Below, piece after piece: positions 7,692 to 15,938 of a stretch of DNA of 64,000 nt. Position numbers and translations under genes: made by a program. This DNA comes from Sediminibacterium sp. (GTDB lineage: Bacteria > Bacteroidota > Bacteroidia > Chitinophagales > Chitinophagaceae), in assembly GCF_030695065.1 (NCBI RefSeq), contig NZ_JAUYTR010000009.1:62001-126000 (forward strand), written 5' to 3'. Below the pieces are notes generated by a model. The model was not told the origin of the DNA. It searched no databases and worked only from the letters and a program-made list of their open reading frames with translations. Position 1 is the first letter of the stretch. The number at the start of each line of letters is the position of its first letter.

Positions 7692-8708
7692 TTACTGAAT
7701 AAAGGGTTTTAGCAAATTGGTAATTTGTTGTGTTTCAATAATGAATCCATCATGTCCATAAGTGGAATGAATTATTTCTAATGAAGCATTAGGCATGTAA
7801 GTAGCCATGAATTGTTGCTCGTCTACAGGACAAAGTATATCAGAACTTATTCCTATGATTAAAGTAGGTTGTTGTACACTTTGTAGTACAGCAATTAAAT
7901 TCCCTCCTCTGCCTCTTGCTAAGTGATGACTATCCATTGCTTTAGTAAGTAACCAATAACTATAAGCATTAAAGCGATTCACTAATTTTTGACCTTGGTA
8001 ATTAATATAGGAAGATGCTTTAAAGTCGTCTATTTTTTCCGGGTCAGGATCTGTCTGCTTCTCTTGAAAAGTAGCGTAATTGCGATAAGTGAGCATACCA
8101 ATAGCACGAGCTGCTTTTAATCCAGCAGCACCAGCTTCTGTAGTATGATGTCTCCAAGTAGCATCTGCTTCTATGGCCAGCCTTTGTGCGGTATGTACCG
8201 CAACACCCCAAGCAGATTCTGAAGGAGAGGTTGCAATTAAAAATAGCTTCTTAATAACCGATGGCTCCATCACCGCCCACTCCAACACTTGGTATCCACC
8301 CATACTTCCACCCATCAATAACTGAATAGATTGAATGCCTAAATGCTTTCGTAATAAAATATGTGCCGCCACCATATCTCGTATGGTTACTAAAGGAAAA
8401 TGAGAATAATATGGTTGATGGCTAGCTGAGTTTAAACTCAAAGGCCCTGTTGAGCCATAACTAGAACCAATAATATTTGCACAAACAATAAAATAATCAG
8501 CTGGATTAATTAAGCATCCCTCTCCTACCAATCCTTTCCACCAGTCAGCTGCATCGGAATTAGCGGTTAAAGCATGGCATACCCAAATAATATTGGTACC
8601 ATCTTTATTCATATTACCATAAGTATGGTAAACTATTTCTAATCCGTGTAAAGTCTCCCCGCATTCCAATAACAAAGGAGATTCGCAGGTAAATTGCTGT
8701 ATGGCCAT
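7692..8708 (-). CDS. metX: homoserine O-acetyltransferase
   Basis: Alpha/beta-hydrolase-fold acyltransferase that activates homoserine for methionine synthesis. It has CHALTANSDAADWW (44-57), the nucleophile elbow GGSMGGYQ with Ser135, a late Asp in SSDILCPVDEQ and the catalytic His in YGHDGFIIE near the C-terminus. At 338 aa it is slightly short for the family but complete. MetX enzymes have been reported to use either acetyl-CoA or succinyl-CoA, and specificity is not certain from sequence. It is divergent from metZ across 75 bp, so the two consecutive steps share a control region. It converges tail to tail on the acylase with a 2-bp gap. Confidence 0.94.
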   Translation of the reverse strand: MAIQQFTCESPLLLECGETLHGLEIVYHTYGNMNKDGTNIIWVCHALTANSDAADWWKGLVGEGCLINPADYFIVCANIIGSSYGSTGPLSLNSASHQPYYSHFPLVTIRDMVAAHILLRKHLGIQSIQLLMGGSMGGYQVLEWAVMEPSVIKKLFLIATSPSESAWGVAVHTAQRLAIEADATWRHHTTEAGAAGLKAARAIGMLTYRNYATFQEKQTDPDPEKIDDFKASSYINYQGQKLVNRFNAYSYWLLTKAMDSHHLARGRGGNLIAVLQSVQQPTLIIGISSDILCPVDEQQFMATYMPNASLEIIHSTYGHDGFIIETQQITNLLKPFIQ

Positions 8709-8747
8709 TATTCAAAATTCTACCACAAAATAAAGACATGTGAAGCG

Positions 8748-8755
8748 TACCTTTG
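8748..8755 (+). promoter_or_regulatory. -7 element candidate for metZ
   Basis: TACCTTTG matches TAnnTTTG and ends 28 bp before the metZ ATG in the metX-metZ intergenic region. I found no TTG at the expected -33 distance, so only the -7 half is supported. No SAM riboswitch fits in this short gap. Confidence 0.4.
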
Positions 8756-8783
8756 TGAAAATTTTAAAAGCAGCGCTAGGACT

Positions 8784-9944
8784 ATGAAAAAGCAAACACA
8801 GGCCATCCGAATTCAAACAGAACGCACTCAAGAAATGGAACATTCATCCCCCCTTTTCTTAACCAGCAGTTTTTGTTTTGATAATGCAGAAGAAATGCGT
8901 GCTGCTTTTGCGGATGAATCGGACGATAATATTTATTCCCGTTTTAGTAATCCGAGCGTACAAGAATTTGTAGATAAATTGGTGGCTTTAGAAGGCGCTG
9001 AAGCTGGCTATGCAACTGCTTCAGGAATGAGTGCTGTATTCGGTTCATTCATGGCATTACTAAAACAGGGAGATCGCTTATTGTCTTGTAATTCTATATT
9101 TGGAAGTACCCATACCGTTATTGCAAAATATTTGCCCAAATATGGAATTGAATACGGTTATATAGGCGCCAATGCAACCGAAGAAGAATGGGAAGCAGCC
9201 ATTACCCCTAACACTAAAATGATTTACCTAGAAACCCCTACCAATCCAGGACTTGAAGTATTAGATTTAGCAATGATTGGAAAACTAGCAAAAAAACACC
9301 AGATTATATTCAATGTAGACAATTGCTTTGCCACACCAGTTAACCAACAACCCATTGCATTTGGAGCAGACCTAGTAGTGCATTCAGCAACTAAATGGTT
9401 AGATGGTCAAGGACGTGTTTTGGGTGGTGCTGTAGTAGGCAGAAAAGACTTAATTAAAGAAATCTATTTATTCTGCCGAAGCACAGGGCCAGCACTATCC
9501 CCTTTCAATGCTTGGGTACTCAGCAAAAGTTTAGAAACACTTGATGTAAGGATGGAACGTCATGCTTCCAATGCATTATTTATAGCACAAGCTTTAGAAA
9601 ATCATTCAAGCATAGCTAACCTAAGATATCCATTTTTACAATCTCATCCTCATTATTCAATTGCCACTAAACAAATGCAAAATGGTGGTGGAATAGTGTG
9701 TTTTGAGTTGAAGGGGGGGATTGAAGCTGGCCGAACATTTTTAGATAACCTCAAGATGCTTTCGCTCACAGCTAATTTAGGAGACACCAGAAGTATTGCA
9801 TCTCACCCTGCAAGTACTACACACGCCAAACTAACAGAAGCCGAAAGACAAGCGGTCAATATTACTCCAGGCCTCATTAGAATTAGCGTAGGACTTGAGC
9901 ACAAGGAAGATATACTAGCGGACATTCTTCAAGCGCTTGATTAG
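8784..9944 (+). CDS. metZ: O-acyl-homoserine sulfhydrylase (MetZ-type, PLP-dependent)
   Basis: Cys/Met-metabolism PLP enzyme (fold type I) that makes homocysteine from acylhomoserine and sulfide. YSRFSNP (51-57) is the phosphate-binding signature, LETPTNPG (149-156) follows, and SATKWLDGQGR contains the Schiff-base Lys204. The 386-residue length and the DGQGRVLGG wording favour O-succinylhomoserine sulfhydrylase-like MetZ over cystathionine gamma-synthase. The frame is open 30 codons further upstream, but that extension would overlap metX and cross the promoter; the ATG at 8784 gives the normal family start. The 3' end overlaps the convergent P-type ATPase gene by 30 bp. Confidence 0.92.
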   Translation: MKKQTQAIRIQTERTQEMEHSSPLFLTSSFCFDNAEEMRAAFADESDDNIYSRFSNPSVQEFVDKLVALEGAEAGYATASGMSAVFGSFMALLKQGDRLLSCNSIFGSTHTVIAKYLPKYGIEYGYIGANATEEEWEAAITPNTKMIYLETPTNPGLEVLDLAMIGKLAKKHQIIFNVDNCFATPVNQQPIAFGADLVVHSATKWLDGQGRVLGGAVVGRKDLIKEIYLFCRSTGPALSPFNAWVLSKSLETLDVRMERHASNALFIAQALENHSSIANLRYPFLQSHPHYSIATKQMQNGGGIVCFELKGGIEAGRTFLDNLKMLSLTANLGDTRSIASHPASTTHAKLTEAERQAVNITPGLIRISVGLEHKEDILADILQALD

Positions 9945-12488
9945 CTTTTCTAATTCTACTGCATGAAAAACAATCATCGACATTAATATACAAAAACCTA
10001 ATTCTTGTAAACTTAGTGGTTGTGTTTTAAATATTTCATTTAAGAAAGGGATATAGATGACACCCAACTGTAAACAAAAGGTAAATAGTACAGATAATAG
10101 TAATAGTGTGTTAGAAAAAAATCCTTGTTGAAATAAATATGTTTTATCACTTCTGACCGCCAATACATGGCCTAATTGAGCAAAAGACAATACTGTAAAT
10201 ACCATAGTTTGCCAATGAGCAGAAGCATTATGCAATGCATAGGCTTGGGTTGTCAATGTAACACCTGCCATCAATAGTCCTACCCATATAATATGCAACC
10301 CTACTCCATCTGCAAAAAAACTTTCTGAAGCATTCCGAGGAGGTCTTTTCATAATATCTAATTCCCCTTTTTCATTGGCCAATGCTAAAGCTGGTAATCC
10401 ATCAGTTACCAAATTAATCCATAAGATATGTATGGGTAATAACGGAATGGGCATCCCTAAAATAGGAGCTAAAAAAATAGTCCAAATTTCTGCACCGTTG
10501 CAGGTCATAATATACTTGATGAACTTCCGAATATTATCTACAATTCTTCTTCCTTCTTTAATAGCATTTACAATAGTGCCAAAACTATCATCCAATAAAA
10601 TTAAATCAGCCGCTTCCTTACTTACATCTGTACCTGTGATACCCATTGCAACACCAATATTGGCTGCCTTTAAAGAAGGTGCATCATTTACCCCATCACC
10701 TGTCATCGCAACAAAATGTCCGTTACTTTGCAATGCTTTAATAATACGTAATTTTTGATTGGGCGAAACCCTAGCATATACTGCAATGTTCAATACTTCC
10801 ATTTTAAATTGCTCATCATTTAGCTGAGCCAAAGCTGTACCAATCATAACCTTATCTCCTGCTTGCATTATACCGATTTGCATAGCAATTGCTTTAGCTG
10901 TTTCAGGGTGGTCACCCGTAATCATGACAGGCTTTATTCCAGCTTCTATACATTCTTGAATAACATTTACCACGTTTACTCTGGGAGGATCCATTAATCC
11001 TACCTGGCCAATCCATACTAAATCCTTCTCTACAGTTTCACTGGTTATTTCCTGAGGGAGTGTATTGATTAATTTAAATCCGTAAGCAATAACCCTCATT
11101 CCTTTTATTGCCCATTTATTAGACAAGGCAAGCAATTGGTGCTTAGACTCTGCGTCCGTTAAAGAAGCTTGAATGGTTTCTGTTGCCCCCTTGGTGATCA
11201 CCAAAAATTGGTCGCCAAAGGAATGAATGGTTGTCATACATTTTCGATCAGAATCAAACGGAATTTCAGAGACTCTTGGGTATTGACTATATAATGTATG
11301 AAATTCAGCAATAGTTAGCTGGTCTATGCATTGATTTACAATGGCAAGTTCTGTTGATTCACCAAATGGTTCCCCTGACTGATTAAATTGAATATCATGG
11401 TTTAAGGCCATTGAGAGCAATAATGGCGTATTAGAAAATGATGGAGACAAAACCGTATTTTCAAAAGTCTCAATCACTTCCATTTTATTCTGAGTTAGTG
11501 TACCTGTTTTATCAGAACAAATAAAACTAACTGACCCCAAAGTTTCTACAGCAGGGAGCTTTCTGATTAATGCCTTTTTCTTGGCCAGCCTTGCCGCACC
11601 TTTAGATAATGCAATAGTAATTAAAGCTGGCAATGCTTCTGGTATAGCAGCCACCGCTAAACTGATGGAGAGCAACAATAAAGTAAAAGGATCTTCACCT
11701 CGGATTAACCCGCTAATAAACAAAACAAAACAAATGAATAAAATTATATAAGATAATTTTTTACCAAAATATTCCATTCGTTTTTGCAATGGAGTGGTTG
11801 CTTTATCTTCTTGTAGCAATCCTGCAATTTGACCTAATTCTGTAGACATTCCGGTTACCACCACTAAACCAGTTGCCCTACCTGCAGTTACCAAAGTGCC
11901 TTTAAATGCCATATTGTGCCGATCGCCTAATGAAATTTCTACTTCATTAATGGTGTCTGCTTTTTTATGAGCAGCAGTCGATTCTCCAGTTAAGGAGGAT
12001 TCGTCTATGCTAAGCGTATGTACTTCAATTAGTCGTATATCTGCAGGTACAATATTCCCTGCTTCTAAGTAAACAATATCACCAGGCACTAATTCTTGAG
12101 ACGGAATAATTGCCGGCATTTCGTCTCGGTTAACTCGAGCCGTAGTAAGACTCATCTTTTTTAAAGCAGCCATTGATTTTTCTGCTTTATACTCTTGACT
12201 AAAACCTAATAAGGCATTCAATAGTACAATGATTAAAATAACAATTGTATCCACCATATCTCCCATTATACCTGAGAGAACTGCAGCTACCAATAAAATG
12301 ATAATCATGAAGTCTTTAAACTGGTCAAAAAAATAAACCCATGCGGGTTTATTTTTCTTGGTAACTAATTCATTTAATCCATATTTGGTTAAACGATTAG
12401 ACGCTTCTATTGGGGATAATCCTTTTCTAGACGATTTGAATGCGTTAAACACATCATCCTCGCTTAAATTAAAATATTGCTTATTCAT
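9915..12488 (-). CDS. calcium-type cation-transporting P-type ATPase (P2)
   Basis: An 857-residue P2-type ATPase that pumps a cation, probably Ca2+, across the inner membrane. The N-terminal cation_ATPase_N segment (KSSRKGLSPIEASNRL) is at 18-34, actuator TGES at 167-170, M4 ion-site PEALP at 283-287, the phosphorylation motif DKTGTLTQ with Asp326, and the hinge TGDGVNDAP at 596-604. The C-terminal M5-M10 region (NLVTDGLPALALANE) resembles PacL/LMCA1 calcium pumps. PEALP replaces the more common PEGLP. The start lies inside the 3' end of the preceding lipoprotein gene (8-bp overlap), so it is probably translationally coupled in a CsbD-lipoprotein-ATPase operon. Confidence 0.93.
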   Translation of the reverse strand: MNKQYFNLSEDDVFNAFKSSRKGLSPIEASNRLTKYGLNELVTKKNKPAWVYFFDQFKDFMIIILLVAAVLSGIMGDMVDTIVILIIVLLNALLGFSQEYKAEKSMAALKKMSLTTARVNRDEMPAIIPSQELVPGDIVYLEAGNIVPADIRLIEVHTLSIDESSLTGESTAAHKKADTINEVEISLGDRHNMAFKGTLVTAGRATGLVVVTGMSTELGQIAGLLQEDKATTPLQKRMEYFGKKLSYIILFICFVLFISGLIRGEDPFTLLLLSISLAVAAIPEALPALITIALSKGAARLAKKKALIRKLPAVETLGSVSFICSDKTGTLTQNKMEVIETFENTVLSPSFSNTPLLLSMALNHDIQFNQSGEPFGESTELAIVNQCIDQLTIAEFHTLYSQYPRVSEIPFDSDRKCMTTIHSFGDQFLVITKGATETIQASLTDAESKHQLLALSNKWAIKGMRVIAYGFKLINTLPQEITSETVEKDLVWIGQVGLMDPPRVNVVNVIQECIEAGIKPVMITGDHPETAKAIAMQIGIMQAGDKVMIGTALAQLNDEQFKMEVLNIAVYARVSPNQKLRIIKALQSNGHFVAMTGDGVNDAPSLKAANIGVAMGITGTDVSKEAADLILLDDSFGTIVNAIKEGRRIVDNIRKFIKYIMTCNGAEIWTIFLAPILGMPIPLLPIHILWINLVTDGLPALALANEKGELDIMKRPPRNASESFFADGVGLHIIWVGLLMAGVTLTTQAYALHNASAHWQTMVFTVLSFAQLGHVLAVRSDKTYLFQQGFFSNTLLLLSVLFTFCLQLGVIYIPFLNEIFKTQPLSLQELGFCILMSMIVFHAVELEKLIKRLKNVR

Positions 12489-12918
12489 TCTTAACTGTAA
12501 AATCTTTTAGGGCTTTTCCTAATTCATCCATATCGCGGTTGAATTCTTCTTTAAATTTAGCCCAACCATCTTTACCATCCGCTTTATAATCGGCAATTTT
12601 TTTCTTCATATCGGTATTTTTCAACTCTAATGCAGCAATCTTTGCTTTATACTCTGCCTTGGCTGCTTTTTTATCTGTGGCAATTCTAGCATTGAAATCG
12701 GCAATACTTTTTGCATTTTCATCAATCTTTTCATTTGTTTCTAACCTGAACTTTTCTACATCGGCCAAATATTCGGCATTGGCCTCATCTAAATTTTCAT
12801 TGGCTACCTTTACTTCATCCTCTGCCTTTTCAACTTTCTCTGCAGAAGAGTTACAGCTAATCATTTCAGTTCCTGCCAATAATAATAGGGCAGAAAAAAT
12901 CAAACTTATTTTTTTCAT
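12481..12918 (-). CDS. coiled-coil lipoprotein, stress-associated
   Basis: A 145-residue lipoprotein: MKK..LIFSALLLLAGTEMISC gives a signal peptide with lipobox MISC (Cys22), followed by an almost uninterrupted charged Ala/Glu/Lys/Asp helix (about 25-140) that predicts a long coiled coil. The composition and context recall the sll1863-type stress family often seen in Bacteroidota, but I cannot assign a function. It lies 23 bp downstream of a CsbD-like gene and overlaps the start of a P-type ATPase by 8 bp, so the three appear to form one operon. Confidence 0.82.
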   Translation of the reverse strand: MKKISLIFSALLLLAGTEMISCNSSAEKVEKAEDEVKVANENLDEANAEYLADVEKFRLETNEKIDENAKSIADFNARIATDKKAAKAEYKAKIAALELKNTDMKKKIADYKADGKDGWAKFKEEFNRDMDELGKALKDFTVKNE

Positions 12919-12941
12919 ATTGTACTTTTAAATGGTAAAAA

Positions 12942-13130
12942 TTATAAAGATGTGAGAATCTTTTGGAGTTCTTCCTTAGACTTGCCTAATTTTATTTGAA
13001 GACGTCCCATAAGTTCATCATGCTTTCCTTCAACCAACAACATATCATCATCAGTAAGCATTGCATACTTCTGCTTCAATTTACCTTTAAGCTCTTTCCA
13101 ATTACCGAGTAACTCTGTAGTGTTTTTCAT
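12942..13130 (-). CDS. CsbD-like stress protein
   Basis: A 62-residue hydrophilic protein with the CsbD layout: GNWKELKGKLKQKYAMLTDDDMLLVEGKHDELMGRLQ (about 10-46) then a short amphipathic helix. CsbD-family proteins are general-stress-induced and their biochemical role is unknown. It is the first gene of a likely operon with the coiled-coil lipoprotein and the P-type ATPase. The 148 bp upstream are AT-rich with no clear regulatory motif that I could fix. Confidence 0.9.
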   Translation of the reverse strand: MKNTTELLGNWKELKGKLKQKYAMLTDDDMLLVEGKHDELMGRLQIKLGKSKEELQKILTSL

Positions 13131-13278
13131 GTAGTCTTTTTAAATGTTATTTTGAAAGACTAAAGGTCAAAAACAAAGTATTGTAGTTTATTACAGAACT
13201 GTAAGCAAATGATACATTATTTACAGATTCGAAAAAATAGTAGAATCAATAGTTGATTACCTAACCGTTTGGGTGAAA

Positions 13279-13920
13279 TTATTTTTTGATGTTTTCCTTA
13301 ACGTTAGATTGTAAAGCACGTAATATTGGTAAATGGATATGAAATTGAACAGCTAAAACTCGAACCAATATCACTACAGATGCTGCAATAATTTCTGTTA
13401 ATCCTGTTGATAAACCAAAATAAAGACAAACAAAATACACTACCCCTCCTATAATACAAGCCAAGGCATAAATATCTTTTTGCAACAGCAATGGTACTTC
13501 GTTCAATAAAATATCTCTAATAACGCCACCAATTGAGCCTGTAATTGCACCCATAACAATACAAACCCAGAATGGAAAGCCAGCATCTAAACTCTTGGTA
13601 ATTCCAACAATAGTTACAAGGCCTAAACCAATGGTGTCAAATAAAAAAAGCGTATTGCTCCATCTAAAAAGTTTTTCTTTAAAAACCAACGTGGCCAATA
13701 AAGCCGCACCAGTTGTTATAAAATACCTACTATCCAACATCCAAAATGGAGTAACACCTAAAAGCAAATCACGTATGGTACCGCCGCCAATAGCGGTTGC
13801 TAACCCAATGATATAGGCACCTAACCAGTCCACCTGTTTGCCAGAAGCTAATTTAATTCCACTAATAGCAAATGCAAATGTGCCAACAAGATCGGGTAAA
13901 ATGGTTAATAAATTTCCCAA
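13279..13920 (-). CDS. trimeric intracellular cation (TRIC) channel / UPF0126 family protein
   Basis: A 213-residue, roughly seven-helix membrane protein. Two repeated halves each carry the family glycine motif: AIGGGTIRDLLLG (about 42-54) and ITGSIGGVIRDILLNEVPLL (about 125-143). Prokaryotic TRIC homologues form homotrimeric K+/Na+ channels. N-terminal ISGIKLASGK is also typical. It stands 40 bp from the DoxX-like gene on the same strand; they may be co-transcribed, but no shared function is evident. It belongs to a stretch rich in ion-transport genes. Confidence 0.92.
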   Translation of the reverse strand: MGNLLTILPDLVGTFAFAISGIKLASGKQVDWLGAYIIGLATAIGGGTIRDLLLGVTPFWMLDSRYFITTGAALLATLVFKEKLFRWSNTLFLFDTIGLGLVTIVGITKSLDAGFPFWVCIVMGAITGSIGGVIRDILLNEVPLLLQKDIYALACIIGGVVYFVCLYFGLSTGLTEIIAASVVILVRVLAVQFHIHLPILRALQSNVKENIKK

Positions 13921-13960
13921 TAAAATTTCATCTAATAAATGACAAATAAAATAAAAATTC

Positions 13961-14338
13961 CTACTTAATTAATTGGATATACTTTGCTCTATTTTCCCAC
14001 ATGATCCATAATAAAATAGCGGAGAGTATAATAGCTAAAGGCAACCCACTTAAAGCAACTGTAGCGTGAATATGTACAATTCCAACCATGATTGGGAAAA
14101 TCATCATAGCACCAAGCGCCCTTAACTTAGGAATCAACAATAAAATCCCACCAAAAAGCTCAACAACAGCAATCAGAGGCATTAACCAAACAATTTCCAT
14201 TAAAGCAGTGTTTACTTTAACCATTTCGGCAGGTAAATCAGGGGGTACAGGTATGTAATTGAAAAACTTATTTAAGCCTCCGTTGATAAACATAAGGGCG
14301 AATAAAACAGTTACTACGGTTAAAACTTTTTGTTTCAT
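13961..14338 (-). CDS. DoxX-like family membrane protein
   Basis: A 125-residue protein with four predicted transmembrane helices and the DoxX signature features: FINGGLNKFFNYI near 18-30, VVELFGGILLLIPKLRALGA near 58-77 and a final IMVGIVHIHAT helix. DoxX-like proteins are often linked to quinone or thiosulfate metabolism or oxidative stress, but most are uncharacterised. The neighbours are a TRIC channel downstream and the sbtA bicarbonate transporter upstream, both on the same strand. Confidence 0.85.
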   Translation of the reverse strand: MKQKVLTVVTVLFALMFINGGLNKFFNYIPVPPDLPAEMVKVNTALMEIVWLMPLIAVVELFGGILLLIPKLRALGAMMIFPIMVGIVHIHATVALSGLPLAIILSAILLWIMWENRAKYIQLIK

Positions 14339-14380
14339 ACACTTGATTTACACTAAATATAAAAAAGATAAATCAGTTTA

Positions 14381-15343
14381 TCAAGTAGTTTGAGCTATAA
14401 AAAAGTATAGAGGCATCCCAATAGTTATATTTACTGGAAAGGTAACAGCTAACGCCATCGGCAAAAATAGTCCTGGATTTGCTTTTGGAACAGATATTTT
14501 CATTGCAGCGGGAACAGCAATATAAGATGCACTTGCAGCTAAAATAGCAAACATAAATCGATTGGTAATATCATCTGTAACAAACATACTGGCCCATGCA
14601 AAAAAAGACCCATTAAGTAAAGGAATAAAAAAAGCAAATAAGAAAGGAAATAAGCCAAAGGAGAAAAATGCTTTTAATTTTTTACCACTAGATATACCCA
14701 TATCCAATAAAAAAATAGCTAGAAACCCTTTAAATAAATCATTGGTAAATGGTTTGATTCCTTCAGCTTGTTTTGCATTAGCAACTAATCCAATTAATAG
14801 ACTTCCCAAAATAAGTAATACACTACCATTGGTAAAGGAATGCTTAATTACATCTCGTTTTTTAATATCGGTAACATCTTCGCGATTAAAAAGACTAATC
14901 AATAATAAACCAACTATAATTGCAGGGGACTCCATTAATGCCATTATGGCTACCATATAGCCATGAACACCTAACTGCTGAGACTCCAAATAAGTAACAG
15001 CAGTAACAAAAGTAACAGCACTTACAGAACCATAAGCTGCAGCAATTGCACCAGCATTATATATGTTCAATCGCTTTTTAAGAAGAAAAAATGTATAAAC
15101 TGGTATGATAACAGAGATTGTTACGCCTAACAGCATTGACCATGCAATTTCTGAAGAAAACTTTTCATGAGAAAGCTCTTGACCACCCTTGAAACCAATT
15201 GCAAACAATAAATAAAGCGAAATAAACTTAGAAGAATTCGGAGGTATTTCTAAATCGCTTTTCAAATAAACCGCTAAAATTCCTAAAACGAAAAACAGTA
15301 AAGCTGGATTGGTTAAATTGTCTAATAAAAGATTATAATTCAT
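14381..15343 (-). CDS. sbtA: sodium-dependent bicarbonate transporter (SbtA family)
   Basis: A 320-residue, roughly ten-helix permease of the SbtA family (formerly DUF897), which in cyanobacteria imports HCO3- with Na+. The N-terminus NLTNPALLFFVLGILAVYLKSDLEIP, the YLLFAIGFKGGQEL segment and two pseudo-repeats (AAAYGSVSAVTFVTA; ASYIAVPAAMKISVP) match the family. The frame extends to 15367, but MNYNLLLDN at 15343 is the better family start and leaves an 11-bp overlap with the preceding gene, suggesting coupling. That partner looks like a degenerate beta-carbonic anhydrase. A LysR regulator is divergent. In a heterotroph this would supply bicarbonate for carboxylation (anaplerosis, fatty acid synthesis). 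Confidence 0.92.
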   Translation of the reverse strand: MNYNLLLDNLTNPALLFFVLGILAVYLKSDLEIPPNSSKFISLYLLFAIGFKGGQELSHEKFSSEIAWSMLLGVTISVIIPVYTFFLLKKRLNIYNAGAIAAAYGSVSAVTFVTAVTYLESQQLGVHGYMVAIMALMESPAIIVGLLLISLFNREDVTDIKKRDVIKHSFTNGSVLLILGSLLIGLVANAKQAEGIKPFTNDLFKGFLAIFLLDMGISSGKKLKAFFSFGLFPFLFAFFIPLLNGSFFAWASMFVTDDITNRFMFAILAASASYIAVPAAMKISVPKANPGLFLPMALAVTFPVNITIGMPLYFFIAQTT

Positions 15344-15839
15344 AGGTAGCTTTAATAGGAGCTGCAATTCTAGACTCTTTTACAAATTGCATTGAAGAAG
15401 ATATCACCAAGGTCTTAACCACTATTTTCTCTTCAATAATTAAGTCAGTAAAAACACCATTAGTCAAAAATTCATTTTTTTGATTATGAGCTATTAATTC
15501 GGCTAGTCGGAATAGTTGATATTGATTTGATCTTCCTTTTAAACTAGTGGCGAAAGCCTGTTTATAAATACTTTCTACCCAATGTTCAGCATCCAAACCA
15601 AACAAATCCTTATTCAAGATTACCGAATTAATAATTCTAGAAGACGCATCATTAACAAAGTAAATTGCATTTATATTATTCCTAACAATTTCGCCCATTA
15701 GAACCTCAATAAAAAGGTGGTCATTGTAAGGGATTATTGCTCCAGGGCTAGAAATAAAGAAAGCATTAGATCCATATTTTTGCTTCAATTTATTCTCTAC
15801 ACATGAAAAAGGGCAAACAATAAATAGTATGTTACTCAT
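15333..15839 (-). CDS. degenerate beta-carbonic-anhydrase-like protein, SbtA partner
   Basis: A 168-residue soluble protein overlapping sbtA. I see no strong named domain, but its order of elements parallels beta-carbonic anhydrases: a strand ending in Cys9 (FIVCPFSC, where the family has CSDSR), then NAFFISSPGAIIP (family: lFvirNaGN), then helix LFIEVLMGEIVRNNINAIYFVNDASSR (family: ..SleyAv..l.v..IvV.GHtdCG). The zinc His and second Cys (HxxC) are replaced by NDAS and the Asp-Arg dyad is missing, so it should not be a zinc hydratase. It could sense or bind bicarbonate, or regulate SbtA. The fold assignment is inference from pattern only. Confidence 0.6.
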   Translation of the reverse strand: MSNILFIVCPFSCVENKLKQKYGSNAFFISSPGAIIPYNDHLFIEVLMGEIVRNNINAIYFVNDASSRIINSVILNKDLFGLDAEHWVESIYKQAFATSLKGRSNQYQLFRLAELIAHNQKNEFLTNGVFTDLIIEEKIVVKTLVISSSMQFVKESRIAAPIKATYEL

Positions 15840-15871
15840 GAGTCAGTTTATTTGGATCATTAACCGATGGG

Positions 15872-15884
15872 TGCAAATTTGGCA
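15872..15884. promoter_or_regulatory. candidate LysR-type operator
   Basis: TGCAAATTTGGCA contains the perfect 8-bp palindrome CAAATTTG inside an imperfect TGC/GCA dyad. It lies in the 99-bp gap between the divergent CA-like/sbtA operon and the lysR gene, where an autoregulating LysR protein would be expected to bind. No experimental motif is known to me for this regulator. Confidence 0.35.
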
Positions 15885-15938
15885 GTATTTTACATAAATT
15901 TTCATTTATCTTTAATATATAAACCATAAATTATTTTT

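Noticed and set aside
8694..8783. 30-codon N-terminal extension of metZ
   Set aside because: It would overlap metX and the promoter candidate, and the added residues do not resemble the family.
10375..10758. 127-residue open frame on the plus strand inside the P-type ATPase gene
   Set aside because: Shadow of conserved P-ATPase sequence (hinge and M5 region); no domain or independent start signal.
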